Below, piece by piece: positions 11,930 to 21,899 of a DNA stretch of 64,000 bases. Location of the stretch: contig CM035170.1 in the NCBI GenBank assembly GCA_020205615.1, positions 43,649,807-43,713,806 on the forward strand, written 5' to 3'. Position 1 is the first letter of the stretch. Every line of letters starts with the position of its first letter. The DNA comes from Panax quinquefolius. Taxonomy: Eukaryota; Streptophyta; Magnoliopsida; Apiales; Araliaceae. The position numbers and the translations under genes were made by a program. The notes under the pieces were generated by a model. The model worked only from the letters and a program-made list of their open reading frames with translations. It made no database searches and was not told where the DNA came from.

Positions 11930-12425
11930 CCGTACCACAGATGGTCGCCAGTACTTCTATTTAGGAGAAGACTAGTTAATTCCACCTCTTATGGTTTGGT
12001 GTTGCTCTTCGAGGTATGACCGCAGCTTAGATGGTCCCGAATCTCCTATTTAGGAGGAGTTCAAGTAATTCCATCCATTTGGTCTGAAGCCGAATGAAAT
12101 GTAGTGGATTGAAAGAGAATCCCAATACCCGTTGACAATGGTTTGTGTTTTGGTAGGGGGTGAGACCGCACCATGAATGGTCGCCACGTACTCTATTGAA
12201 GAGGAGATCAGTCTCATGTAGTTCGAACCTGGTGTAAGAGGTTCAACGCTGTATATGGCTGACATGGTGTAGGAATATTTTTGGTTGTTTTTTGTGAGGA
12301 GAAGAGGGTAGAAATGTTTTTGTTTTTTTGTTTTATTATGACCGGGCCATATGAAATAGGTTGCCTACGTACTCCTATTGAAGAGGAGATCAGGTCGACG
12401 TAGTTCGCCCCTTAGGGCGAGACAA
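11930..12425 (-). repeat. Four degenerate direct repeats, each with a short hairpin, downstream of Tat pol
   Basis: Units begin at about 11930, 12018, 12164 and 12340 with 'gaccg...atggtcgcc'. Each holds a small stem-loop: CTTCT/AGAAG (11954-11958 with 11966-11970), CTCCT/AGGAG (12043-12047 with 12055-12059), CTCT/AGAG (12191-12194 with 12200-12203) and CTCCT/AGGAG (12372-12376 with 12384-12388). In the fourth unit an outer pairing CTACGT/ACGTAG (12364-12369 with 12398-12403) adds to it. Bases differ between units but pairing is kept. Similar 'tacgta...cgtagttc' repeats are common at this place in Tat elements. Confidence 0.65.
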
Positions 12426-12476
12426 AAAGTGTAATCCCATGTGCAGGTCAGAGTGCGGGGAGGAGAAAGTTTAATC

Positions 12477-13277
12477 CTAGGTTAAGGATAAACTGTAGGT
12501 GAAAAGTTTGATCCCAGGTATGGGTAGCCAAACTGCAAACGGAAGAGGTTCAATCCACGGTGGGATGACCAGAATTATATGAGCGCAAAGGAGAAAGCCA
12601 GGCTGCTGGCTTGAAAAGTATGTTTCCCTGAGGGGCAAAGTGTAGATAAGTTGTATGTGGTAAAGGGTTAAAGAACCGGAATGACTGGTGACCTGATGAT
12701 GATGCACTGTGGTGTTTCTTTGGTTACTTGGACATAATACTGCTTTCACGGCGTCCAAATTGATGAGTTGTGGAAATTCATCGCCGTCCATTTCTTGCAA
12801 TCTAAGAGCGCCTCCTGTCAATACTTCCTTGACAATAAACAGGCCTTCCCAGTTAGGAGCGAATTTTCCTCTAGCTTGATCTTGGTTGTCAAGAATCTTC
12901 TTCAAAACCAAGTCATGTTGTTTAAACTGCCGTAGCTGGACTTTTTTGTTGTAGGATCTGGCGATCCTTTGCTGATATAACTGACCATGGAAGATAGCTG
13001 CGATTCGCCTTTCGTCTATTAGAGACAATTGGTGATACCTGTCCTGTACCCATTGGTCTTCATCCAGCTGAGCATCGATCAATACTCTGAGAGATTCCAT
13101 CTCAACTTCTATGGGGAGCACTGTCTCCATCCCATAGGTTAAAGTGTAGGGGGTTGCCCCAGTTGAAGTGCGCATGGAGGTTCTATAGGCTAACAGAGTA
13201 AGAGGCAATAGGTTAGGCCAATCTTTGTGGTTGGCGGACATCTTTTGCATAATCTTCTTGATATTTTTGTTAGTCAC
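12477..13277 (-). pseudogene. Tat integrase C-terminal part
   Basis: The 266-codon minus ORF starts in the end of the catalytic core (TNKNIKKIMQKM, following the third acidic residue) and has LLAYRTSMRTSTGATPYTL, the usual post-catalytic block of gypsy integrases. KFAPNWEGLFIVK is the GPY/F module; its Pro is replaced by Leu here. The conserved part ends near 12720 (NLDAVKAVL); the last about 80 codons do not resemble integrase and are probably read-through into non-coding sequence. A one-base frameshift separates it from the core ORF at 13274-13576. Integrase would join element ends to chromosomal DNA. This copy cannot. Confidence 0.85.
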
Positions 13278-13576
13278 TTCAACAAAGACCGCTCATCTTC
13301 TTTACGATAGATGACAGAGTTAAGATGTTTGATGTGGAATTTACTGCATAACTCTTCCATCATTTTGTTGTTGAGGTTTTTGGCATTATCTGACACAATC
13401 ACCTTTGGTTGTCCATATCGACACACGACATTGTTTCTGATGAAAGCAATGATGACTTCTTTAGTGACCCTGGGGAAGGAGGCTGCTTCTACCCACTTGG
13501 TGAAGTAGTCGTTCATGGTGAAGATAAATCGGTGACCATTACTGGCTTTAGGCTCGATGGGCCCGATAACGTCCAT
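13274..13576 (-). pseudogene. Tat integrase catalytic core (rve), frameshifted
   Basis: The 100-codon ORF opens with MDVIGPIEPKASNGHRFI, containing the first catalytic Asp, and YFTKWVEAASF. The second Asp is in KVIVSDNAKNL. Near 13310 the frame breaks (YRKEDERSLLK), while the third acidic residue, the Glu of VEVTNKN, is preserved in the next frame. All three DDE positions therefore survive in DNA but not in one frame. It is continuous with the zinc-binding part upstream (13580-14191); a stop at the junction near 13577 separates the two ORFs. Confidence 0.87.
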
Positions 13577-13579
13577 TCC

Positions 13580-14191
13580 TCACATTGAGAAGGGCCAAGG
13601 CGAACTCATATTGTAGAGTTCCCGTGGAGGGGCGTATATAGCATTCCCATGAATCTGGCACTGATAGCATCTTTTAACGTGGTCATTGCAATCAATCTTG
13701 AGAGATAGCCAATAGTGTCCCATCCTGAGGACTTTCTTGACAAGGAGGGGGCCACTTATGTGGGGGCCACAGACTCCGCCATGGATTTCATCCATAAGCC
13801 TTTGGGCTTGATCTTTGTCTAAACACCTGAGGAGAACTAGTCCTGCATCTCTTTTGTAGAGCACATCTCCATTCAGGTAGAACTTCATAGCAAGTCGATG
13901 GATCTGCCTTTTCTCAGTCAGGCTCGCCTCAGCGGGTGTAGATGCATCTCGCAGATATTCCTTGATATGCTTATACCAAGGAGGTTGGATGGAAGGTAGC
14001 TCATCCGATACTTCTCCAACGTAATTTCCATAGGCTGGGGCCTTGTTCAGGGAAATTGTGACGCTTGGCAAGTGTTCCTTGTCTGATATGCGAATCAAGG
14101 AGGCCAAAGTTGCTAATGCGTCTGCAATGTCATTCCTATTAGGAGGAATGTGTAGAAAGGAGATTTCTTCAAACTCCGAAGCCATCTTCAA
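13580..14191 (-). pseudogene. Tat polyprotein segment: end of second RNase H, linker and integrase HHCC zinc domain
   Basis: The 203-codon ORF contains FLHIPPNRNDIADALATLA, the typical end of the archaeal-type RNase H with its conserved Asn and Asp. A linker with YLRDASTPAE follows. The HHCC zinc finger of integrase comes next (IHGGVCGPH, then YWLSLKIDCNDHV and RCYQCQIH), ending in LYNMSSPWPFSM just before the catalytic core. All four zinc ligands are present. Confidence 0.85.
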
Positions 14192-14523
14192 AACTTTCCG
14201 ATGGTAAGGCGAAGAAATGTAGTTCCTTGGTTTGATAAATTACGGTGGATTGTTTGATTACCAACTCAATCTCCAAGGACAAGATTAATCACTTTGATGC
14301 CCATTGAATGGGCAAGTTTTAGCCCCATGAGATGCCCTTCATATCGTACTTCGGTATTATTGTTATTCTTGACAAATCGTAATTTGACGACGACGGATAC
14401 TACTCCCGTGCATTCGATACTAGAATCGCTCTCGCCTCCGTAACCTTCTATATTAACAAATGTTGCATCAAAATACATCCTCCATGATTGGCGCCAGATC
14501 GTCATCGATGGTGTTCTTTGCAT
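14192..14523 (-). pseudogene. Tat second (archaeal-type) RNase H, partial
   Basis: The ORF 14266-14523 shows WRMYFDATFVNIEGYGG (first catalytic Asp of RNase H) and NNNNTEVRYEGHLMGLKLA (second acidic residue, with the N-E-x-x-A/G-x-x-x-G pattern), then INLVLGD with the third Asp. A frame change near 14265 leads to SELVIKQSTVIYQ. The presence of this domain between the first RNase H and integrase is the hallmark of the Tat/Ogre branch. Confidence 0.8.
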
Positions 14524-14539
14524 CTTGTCATTACTCCTT

Positions 14540-15319
14540 CATCAGGGAAATATGTTTCCAAGGGTTTGAAATCCCCTGAAGTTGCGGCGGCTAGTTGATC
14601 CGCGATTCCTTGACCTTTGATGGACTTTTTAGTCACATATACGATGTCAAATTATTGTTGGATCAACTGCCATCTGGACAGCCGGCAATTTAACATGGGT
14701 TTGTTGAACACGTACTTGAGAGGATCCACGCGGGATATGAGATGGGTTGTGTGACCATGGAGATAATGTTGTAACCTCATAGAAGCCCATGCTAAAGCAC
14801 AACACGTCTTTGCGATCAGCGTGTACTTGTGTTCACTGCTGATGAACCTTTTACTGAGGTAATAGATAACTCGTTCTTGGCCTCTATCGTCTTTCTGTCC
14901 TTTAGCATGCAGTCCATGGCATTGTCACTTATGGACAGATACATGAATAGGGGAATATCGTCCCTGGGTGGTACCAAGACAGGAGCTTTGACTAGCTGTT
15001 TCTTGATTTTAAGGAAGGCCTTCTGACACTCGTCATTCCATTTCATGGAGGAGTTCTTCCTTAATAGCTTGAAAATTGGTTCACAGGTTGTTATGAGTTG
15101 AGAGATAAACCTGCTGATGAAGTTGATTCTTCCCGAAAATCCCCGTATTTCCTTCTCTGTCTGAGGAATAGGCATTTCAGTGATGGCTTGGATTTTGGCA
15201 GGATCCAGCTCTATCCCTTTGTGGCTGACTAGAAATCCTAGCAACTTGCCTGATTTAACGCCAAAGGCGCACTTAGCTTCATTCAACTTCAAGTTGTACT
15301 TACGCAACCTGTTGAACAA
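14540..15319 (-). pseudogene. Tat RT thumb and first RNase H, frameshifted
   Basis: The 167-codon ORF at 14816-15319 has YNLKLNEAKCAFGVKSGKLL and FLVSHKGIELDPAKI (RT C-terminal blocks), then FISQLITTCEPIFKLLRK and WNDECQKAFLKIKKQL (connection). RNase H begins at PLFMYLSISDNAMDCML. The frame fails near 14860; the remaining RNase H (ALAWASMRLQHYL, and NCRLSRWQLIQQ ending in a stop) is readable down to about 14560 in another frame with scattered stops. Confidence 0.82.
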
Positions 15320-15352
15320 CCTTTTAAGATGGTCTATATGGTCATCCTCCTT

Positions 15353-15750
15353 CTAGGAATTGACAATGATGTCATCCACGTAGATCTCAATCTCTTTATG
15401 CATTAAGTCGTGGAAAAGAGCCATCGTAGCTCGTTGATAGGTAGCTCCGGCATTGATGAGGCCGAATGTCAACCGTCTATAGCAAAAAGTTCCCCAAGGA
15501 GTGATGAAAGAAGTTTTCTCACGATCTTCCTCGCAACCATGATCTGATGGTACCCCGCAAAGCAATCAACAAAGGAGTACATGTCATACTGCGCAGTATT
15601 GTCAATGAGAATGTGGATAAATGGCACGGGAAAGCTGTCTTTTAAGCAAGCTTTATTCAAGTCCCGGTAATCCATGCAAACTCGCACCTTCCCTCTAGGT
15701 TTAGGTATAGGCACGATGTTGGATATCCACTCAGGATATGTAGACACCAT
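15353..15750 (-). pseudogene. Tat reverse transcriptase core, frameshifted
   Basis: Two overlapping minus ORFs cover the RT palm. 15469-15750 carries PEWISNIVPIPKPRGKVRVC, MDYRDLNKACLKDSFPVP and VDCFAGYHQIMV (first catalytic Asp). 15353-15565 carries ITPWGTFCYRRLTFGLINAG and the catalytic YVDDIIV box. The two are joined only through a frameshift near 15530, and a stop follows at 15353. Family: Ty3/gypsy RT, copying element RNA into DNA in the cytoplasmic particle. Confidence 0.9.
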
Positions 15751-16285
15751 GATGATGCCAGCTTAAAATTGTTTCACAATTTCTTCTTTCACCTTTAAAC
15801 TCCACTCGTGTTTTCAATCGCTTTGAGTTTACCTTGAACCGCTTAAATCCCTCTTTAATGGGAAGGCGATGAAGGACAATGTCAGTGGACAAACCCACCA
15901 TGTCTTCATGAGACCATGCAAACACATCCTGGAATTGGGTTAATAGCGTAACCATATCATTCTGTTGGTTTGGGGTAAGGTCTGAACCAATCTGGATTAA
16001 CTTAGGGCTTTCTAAGGTTCCGAGATTGAAAGAAGTGGTTTGATCAAGGTTGGGTTTGGGTTTATCTTTGACCCATTCTTGAATTTCTGGAGGCACCTCA
16101 ATGTCATCCTGGATATCCATCAAGGCTGAATTCATCCCTACATCAAAGGTACAATCCTTGTGTAGGAGGGGCATCGTATCCGCAAGTACAGGCACATCTA
16201 AATTCAGAGTCCTGGAAAAAAATATGCTTTCACTTAGTATATATGAAATGTGTTGATCATACACAGTGTTAGCATATATTGGCAA
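15731..16285 (-). pseudogene. Tat protease-RT linker
   Basis: The 184-codon ORF contains LNLDVPVLADTM, then an acidic, Pro-containing linker and FQDVFAWSHEDMVGLSTDIV, the well-conserved block directly before RT in Tat elements. The frame is lost after IKEGFKRFKV, where the usual continuation into RT is found in another frame. The first about 25 codons (to FFSR) are probably intronic (see 16212-16333). Confidence 0.75.
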
Positions 16286-16333
16286 ACTAAACTGCTAATA
16301 CTGTACCAAAAAGTAAGCAGTTATTATATCTAC
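16212..16333 (-). other. Candidate Ogre-type intron between protease and RT
   Basis: On the minus strand a donor CCCT|GTAGAT (16333) and an acceptor TTTTTTTCCAG|GACTC (16212) bound 122 bases. Splicing makes RAETLSAL run in frame into TLNLDVPVLADTM, with a Leu codon split CT|G. Ogre elements are known for an intron at exactly this place, separating protease from RT. The donor is weak. Confidence 0.45.
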
Positions 16334-16364
16334 AGGGCAGAAAGAGTTTCTGCTCGCTTTACCC

Positions 16365-17371
16365 TCATCGACCAAAGCAAGGAATGATATCCCAATTGGC
16401 AAGGGTAAAGTCCGGGTGGACCGCAGTGATGGAGGGATTGTCATCATCCTCCTTGTCCCGAATGATGGCCATTACGTCAGGGCAATCATCGTCTGGGGTG
16501 TATCTGTTAGTATGTTCATCATGAACGATGATGCGTATATCAGACATTATCCGTATGACGTCTTGTTTGATTCTTCGTTCATCTTCTTCCACTGCAGGAT
16601 TTGGAACAACGATTTCTTTCTCCTTCACCGGTACCGGCTTGGGAAATAACATAGCCATTACATTGGCTGGCACCTTTACTGGAGGTTGTGTGGACTCAGA
16701 GTTTAAAGCTGAAGGAATCTGCTGATGCATATGATGATTCCTATGACTAGAGCTGGCAGGATAGCCTAGTCCAGCTGTTCCAACTTGTTTGGTTAATCGA
16801 ATGGGGTACTTGATACCCTGGCCATCTTTACCCAACCCTTGTCTCAGTTTATGCCCTAACGACATCATTTCTTGAGTGGCTGACATCACCTCGGCAGAGA
16901 TCTTAGATTCGGGCAATGGTGCTCCAATAGCGTGGTATTGGGTGTTGCTTATTTCTAAAGCATGAAAACTTACTGGTTCTATGTCTGTATTGGCATTGAT
17001 GAACGCCATGTCCCCTTGCTGAGGAATCTCTGGTTCAGCGTTAACTGTGATCAGGCTATTATTGATGATGTATTTCAATTGTTGGTGAAGAGGGGAGGGG
17101 ACTGCCCCAGCCATATGAATCCATGGTCGTCCCAAGAGCAGGTTGTATCCCGAATCTATCTTGAGCACATGGAAAGATACACAGAATGTGTGAGGACCAA
17201 TTTCGATTGGATGCTCAATTACTCCGACCGAGTTACGGCGGGCTCCATCAAAAGCTTTGATGATAGTATGGCTACTCTGAATTCTGTTGAGATTGATATT
17301 CATCTTCACCAAGGTAGCATATGGGCAGATATTTAGAGAGGAACCTCAGTCTATTATTTCTGGGCAGCCTA
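16365..17371 (-). pseudogene. Tat aspartic protease and G-patch-like segment, N-terminus lost
   Basis: The 315-codon ORF (17312-16365) includes IKAFDGARRNSVGVIEHPIE, then GYNLLLGRPWIHMAGAVPS (residues about 55-75), the flap-to-C-terminal block of the Tat protease. RQGLGKDGQGIKYP and TAGLGYPASS follow as a glycine-rich G-patch-like motif, then an acidic tail. Upstream, GSSLNICPYATL is readable, but the catalytic triad reads Asp-stop-Gly (TGA at 17346-17348), where Asp-Asn/Thr-Gly is expected. Three residues further upstream the coding sequence meets RE2 LTR sequence at about 17372, so gag is missing. Confidence 0.85.
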
Positions 17372-20071
17372 GAATATGATGAACATGCCTGACAGCTAGT
17401 TCAAGGCTTAATATATTTTGATCGTGATGAAGTATGACCTGTATATTTGTTGTTTCATGCAGTGTTACATTAACACTACAAGATCTGACCATTAGGTAGC
17501 CTAGAAACATTTCGAGATAAGAATTAGACTCGGTCAAACAGGGCACCTCGACTACTGACTTGCCAGTGTTCTTGAGGCCAAGAACACCTAACATGACAGA
17601 TAAGTGTCGCTATAGCCTATAGTGACGGTTATAATTATTTTTGTTTTATAAATTTCAAAAAATACATTAACAATAGAAATAAATTCCTAAAAATTATAAA
17701 ATCAGTTTTAAAATTATTTTAAGTTATAAAAATTAACTTTTAATAATTTGACATATTTTTTATAAATATTAATATTTATTTGGATATTATTGGTATTTAA
17801 ATTATTTAATAAATGCATTAAATAAATTAAATAAAAATGATTTTATAGTATTAAAATCATTTTAAATAATAATAAGGTATTTAATAATATTTTAAGTTAT
17901 AAAACATAACTTTTAATATTTTAAGATAAGTTTCATTAATTATTAAATATTAGTGATATTATATTTATTTAATATAAATTAATTAAAAATGATTTTAATA
18001 TTATAAAATCATTTTAAATGAAAATAAATAGTTTAAAAATATTTTAAGTTAAAAATATAACTTTTGATATTTAAAGGTAAATTGCATTAATAATTTAATA
18101 TTAATGATATTACGTTTATTTAATAAGTATATTAAATAAATAGTTTTAAAATTATTTTATTCATTTAAAAATCATTTAAAAGGAAATAAATGAATCAAAG
18201 ATATTTTAAGTTATAATTAATGACTTTTAATATTTTTATAAATAAAAGATTAATATTCTAATCTTAATGGTAATTGTTTAAAAATGATTTTTTGATGTTT
18301 TAAAAATCATTTAAGGGTAATATTAATACTTTTAAAATATTTTGAGTTATTATAAATAACTTTAATATTTTGGCAATAGTTTCATTAATAGTTTAATATT
18401 TATTAAATATTAATGATAATAGAATTAGATAATATTTAAATCATTTAATAATGATTTCAAAGTTTGAAAATTCATGATAAAGTATAATATTTATTTAAAA
18501 ATTATTATAAGGCTATGAAAAATAATATGACTGATATTTAAAATATCTATACGACTATTGAACTGCAGGATAGAGTCTTAGACTCTATATTTACCCGATA
18601 AAGCAGTCGGTATACCGAAATATTTCAGAAATTGATCTAGACTTAGATAATTTGACTAGATACGTGTTTGTTTATGATATAATGACTGTTAAACATATGT
18701 GACAATGAGATTAGGTTATGTGCTGACTGCAATTAGTATTACTATGTGATATGATATATTATTCTAATTGAACGAATGATCTTATTACTGATAGGTCGCT
18801 GTATAAAAGATTAATCTAAGTTGCGTTATTGTAATCAGCAGTTCAGGAAAGTATCTAAACCTTATGCACTACTTTTATTTCGTGCAAACAGGATATATCA
18901 TGTTACGCAAGTTTCCTAAACTTACTCCAATTATTATTGAGCAAGTATCTGATCTATTATTTACATTGTGCAAGTATTCTACCTTTGCATTTCCATTATA
19001 CAACAGACATGAGTAAGAAAGTTTCAGAATCATATTATTGTGCCAAATTATTAACTCTATTATTATTGATTATGTATCCAATCTTTGTATTCATACAAGT
19101 TCTTACATTATCCAATCATTGTATTATTGTATAATTCAGATATTTATTCTGTTCGTTAATTCGTATATAGGGTAAGACAAGTGTCCCCACTTGGATAACC
19201 ATTTTATTTAATCATATGTTGATACATACTTATTGATTTCAAGTATGTATACGTTGACTTAAAAGCCGTCTAAGCTATTTGATTCAGCTAGACATAAAAA
19301 TATTGTTGAACAAGATAAAACGTTATTGTATCCAACCAGATTATTTTGGTTTGGATTCCCGACTAAGTATGAACATCCCGAATATGGGAAAACATTTGTG
19401 CACCTAAGGTGGATAGAGTGAACGATAATATCGTTCTTGCATGTAGTATTGATTAATACAGGGCACATTGGGCAGATCACCCTCGTGTCCTTAAGTTATG
19501 ACGGTTTGTAGATGAAGTTCTAATAAACCCTAGTGAAAATGAAAAACAATGTTCATAGTCTGTCGAATGATCTCCAGTTATAGTCTATACGTAGTTTCAA
19601 AGATTAAATATGGAAGTGATATGTTGTTATTATTGGTTCAGCTTACTTTACAACTGTTGATTCGTTGTAGAAGTGACTTTCAAAGAAAACATTTAATTCT
19701 TTCAACTAATGTATATTGTTGTTATTACTTGCTGGGCAATCCAATACTCATTCTTGCTTTAAATTTAAATGTTTTCAGTTAAGTATGATCAACCAGAAGG
19801 TTCAGGAATGAACAAGGGGAAAGGAAAGTTGTTCGAATGAGATTTATATTATGTTGTGTAATAGTTATAGTTTATTAAGACAATGATACTTATTATCTAT
19901 GATGTAATGAATGTTTAAAGGTCTCGTACCCGGGAGTAAACTTTGATGCATATGTAAATTAAGTTTGAATTTTATATTATTATTATTATTATTAGTATTA
20001 TTCATCTTATTGAAATGGTATCGTGAAGCACCGAGTTCGGGTTTCAAGTACCCGAATTTGGGGGCGTCACA
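17372..20071 (+). repeat. RE2 left LTR, 5'-truncated (2700 bp)
   Basis: It ends TTGGGGGCGTCACA before the primer site and aligns with the last about 2660 bp of the right LTR. Its first about 220 bases carry a minus-strand ORF (17346-17594) whose counterpart at 24250-24435 lies wholly inside the right LTR. That ORF is therefore LTR sequence, not an extension of the neighbouring Tat protease. Confidence 0.85.
17690..18470 (+). repeat. AT-rich degenerate tandem repeats with strong palindromes in the RE2 left LTR
   Basis: The phrase ATATTTTAAGTTAT and close variants recur at about 17712, 17888, 18039, 18200 and 18338 (spacing about 140-175 bases). Between them lie near-perfect inverted repeats such as AAAATGATTTTA (17834-17845) with TAAAATCATTTT (17852-17863), a 12-bp stem with a 6-base loop. 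A second like it is at about 17985-18017. No coding sequence. Confidence 0.75.
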
Positions 20072-20074
20072 GGT

Positions 20075-20086
20075 TGGTATCAAAGC
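20075..20086 (+). other. RE2 primer binding site, tRNA-Met type with one mismatch
   Basis: TGGTATCAAAGC starts four bases after the LTR end. It matches the usual TGGTATCAGAGC except for one G-to-A change, which RE3 shares. Confidence 0.88.
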
Positions 20087-20852
20087 TTTAGGGTTAGAAA
20101 CCTTAGGTGGGATCGACCTTAGGCTATAACCCTAGAACAGAGGGTAACGTTGAAAATAAAAATAACTCATTTAGAGTTTAAAAGGAGATGAATTGAATAA
20201 ATTCATCGTTAAACAAAATAAAAGATAACTTATATAAAATTATTAATTGTTGTGTGTATATACTATATGTTAATCAAGATAATTGGTGTGTAGATGTTAT
20301 GTGAGATAAGGATTAGCATACCCTCAGGACGTAAAGAATGAGACAACCTCCATAACCGAACCAATATCAAAGCCAATAGCTAAAATAGAAGCTCACATTG
20401 AAAGCTACCTCAATAAGGTGATTATACAGGAAAGTGTAGTACTGGACCCAGAAATGATAGTATGGTGATATAGTAGAGTATAGTTACTGGGATAAAGATC
20501 AAGCTCGAGTTCTTGAACTCATATGTTTGTGGTGAGTTCCTAAACTCATAATGTGTGGAAGGTTTGACGAACTAGGTATAGTTATGTGAGAATGGATTAT
20601 TGAGGATAATAGTAATATATAGAATGTTAAGTAATTGATCCTTAGTGAAGGCGTATGAAATAAGTAGTATTAGTGTTATTTGAATACGTATGATTCTATG
20701 ATGCGTATACGATAAGTATGTCTGTGTAAAGTAATATTATCAACTTTTGTATAAGTTGTGGCAACGATTCCCGACTATTATGTCACAAAGGGGATAACAG
20801 ATGTTTAAAGCAGTATGTGTTATGCTATGAAAAGTACGATGGGATTAGTTAG
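20087..20852 (+). other. RE2 untranslated leader
   Basis: It contains repeated 'ttcttgaactcat' / 'ttcctaaactcataatgtgtgg' phrases (about 20510-20570) that match the RE1 interior at about 1150-1300. No ORF of note. Confidence 0.5.
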
Positions 20853-21662
20853 ATGAACATGATTTTATTTAATCAGATAATGCCGCCAAGACGTAAACAA
20901 AACCAAAAGGCAGAAGAACCTATCAACAAAGCTGGAGGACAACTAGACCCAACACAAAAGTTGGCGAATGTAGACGCTCAAGCTATGCAGAATGGATCAC
21001 CAGCCGTGGGAAATCAACCAAATAATCGATCGACAAACTTCAAAGACTTCAAGGCAATCGAACCGCCGGGATTTAGAGGATCAACTGACCTTGTAGAGAT
21101 GTTTGTGACAGCTAGAGTAACAGATGGGCAAAAGACAACTTTTGTTACCTATACGATTAAAGGGGATGCAAATTTTTGGTGGGAAGAAAATCAAGCTAGA
21201 GCCGGAGAAGAAAATAGTGGCAGTAAGACTGAAAAAAGAAAAGGGGATAATTTCGGGAATACCAGAAGTATGCCAGGAGGTGGAAAGAAACAAGTTGCGT
21301 AGTGTGGAAATTGTGGAAAGAATCACTCGGGAGAGTGTCTTAAGGGTAAGTTTGTGTGTTACAAGTGTGGGCAGGAGGGACATATCTCTCCTAACTGCCC
21401 CAATCCAAGGATGACCAAGAGGTGTTTCAAGTGTGGATCAACAAAGCATAAGGTGAAAGACTGTTCGAAAAAGGGAGGGGATACAGGGAGCACGAGTAAA
21501 GGAAAAGGCAGCGGGACTCTAGTGACAACGGAACCTACTTCAACAAACAAACCAACAGAATTAACCTCAAGAGTTTTCAATATGACGGTCCAGTATACGG
21601 TAGCAGCTGAGAATGCAACTCCAGGTATTATTCGTATAACTTGTATATTTCGATATATATGA
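20853..21662 (+). pseudogene. RE2 gag, internally deleted and interrupted by one TAG
   Basis: One frame runs from 20853 to 21662 with a single stop, TAG at 21300-21302. It opens with a basic N-terminus (MPPRRKQNQK at 20881), then NFKDFKAIEPPGFRGSTD (the start of the plant gypsy gag domain) and FVTYTIKGDANFWWEE. The rest of the gag core is missing, so about 100 codons were deleted. After the stop come three zinc-knuckle-like motifs: CGNCGKNHSGEC, CYKCGQEGHISPNC and CFKCGSTKHKVKDC, the last two perfect CX2CX4HX4C. The frame ends in TSRVFNMTVQYTVAAENA, the usual lead-in to protease, and is then cut. Gag would package element RNA; this copy cannot form normal particles. Confidence 0.85.
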
Positions 21663-21899
21663 TTTTCTAATATATAATAAATTATTTTATAAAAATATTT
21701 TGAAGAATGAATTTGAGTTCTCTTAGCAATCGAAATTTCGTTTAATCAGATAGACAAGCTTTATATTGAATAGTTAGATATAGGCTCGATCAAATCTGAT
21801 CGAGATCTATTTGAAAAGACTATGTATGCTATGTACCCTTGTAAGTATGAGTTTTAAAACGGTGATTCCGGGGACGGAATCCTTATAAGGGAGGGTGAA
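21663..21899 (+). other. RE2 3' interior and polypurine tract
   Basis: This is short AT-rich sequence after the gag break. The conserved end GGGGACGGAATCCTTATAAG and the purine tract GGGAGGGTGAA follow, directly before the LTR start at 21900. The CCTTATAAGG palindrome is shared with RE3. Confidence 0.75.

Larger units (their letters stand above)
6454..17371 (-). mobile_element. Tat/Ogre-lineage Ty3/gypsy element, minus strand, 5' half missing
   Basis: Read on the minus strand the order is protease, G-patch-like segment, RT, RNase H, a second (archaeal-type) RNase H and integrase. This is the dual-RNase-H layout diagnostic of Tat/Ogre elements. Downstream of pol come hairpin repeats and then plus-strand ORFs, antisense to the element, with PMD-like and DUF7745-like sequence. 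Antisense extra ORFs between pol and the 3' LTR are known in Tat elements, for example maize Grande1. Gag and the 5' LTR are absent: the copy is cut at 17372 by RE2 sequence. The 3' LTR is not delimited and may be in 6454-7480. Many stops and frameshifts show that it is dead. Confidence 0.82.

Noticed and set aside
17346..17594. Minus-strand ORF as an N-terminal extension of the Tat protease
   Set aside because: The same ORF occurs inside the RE2 right LTR (24250-24435), so nearly all of it is LTR sequence.
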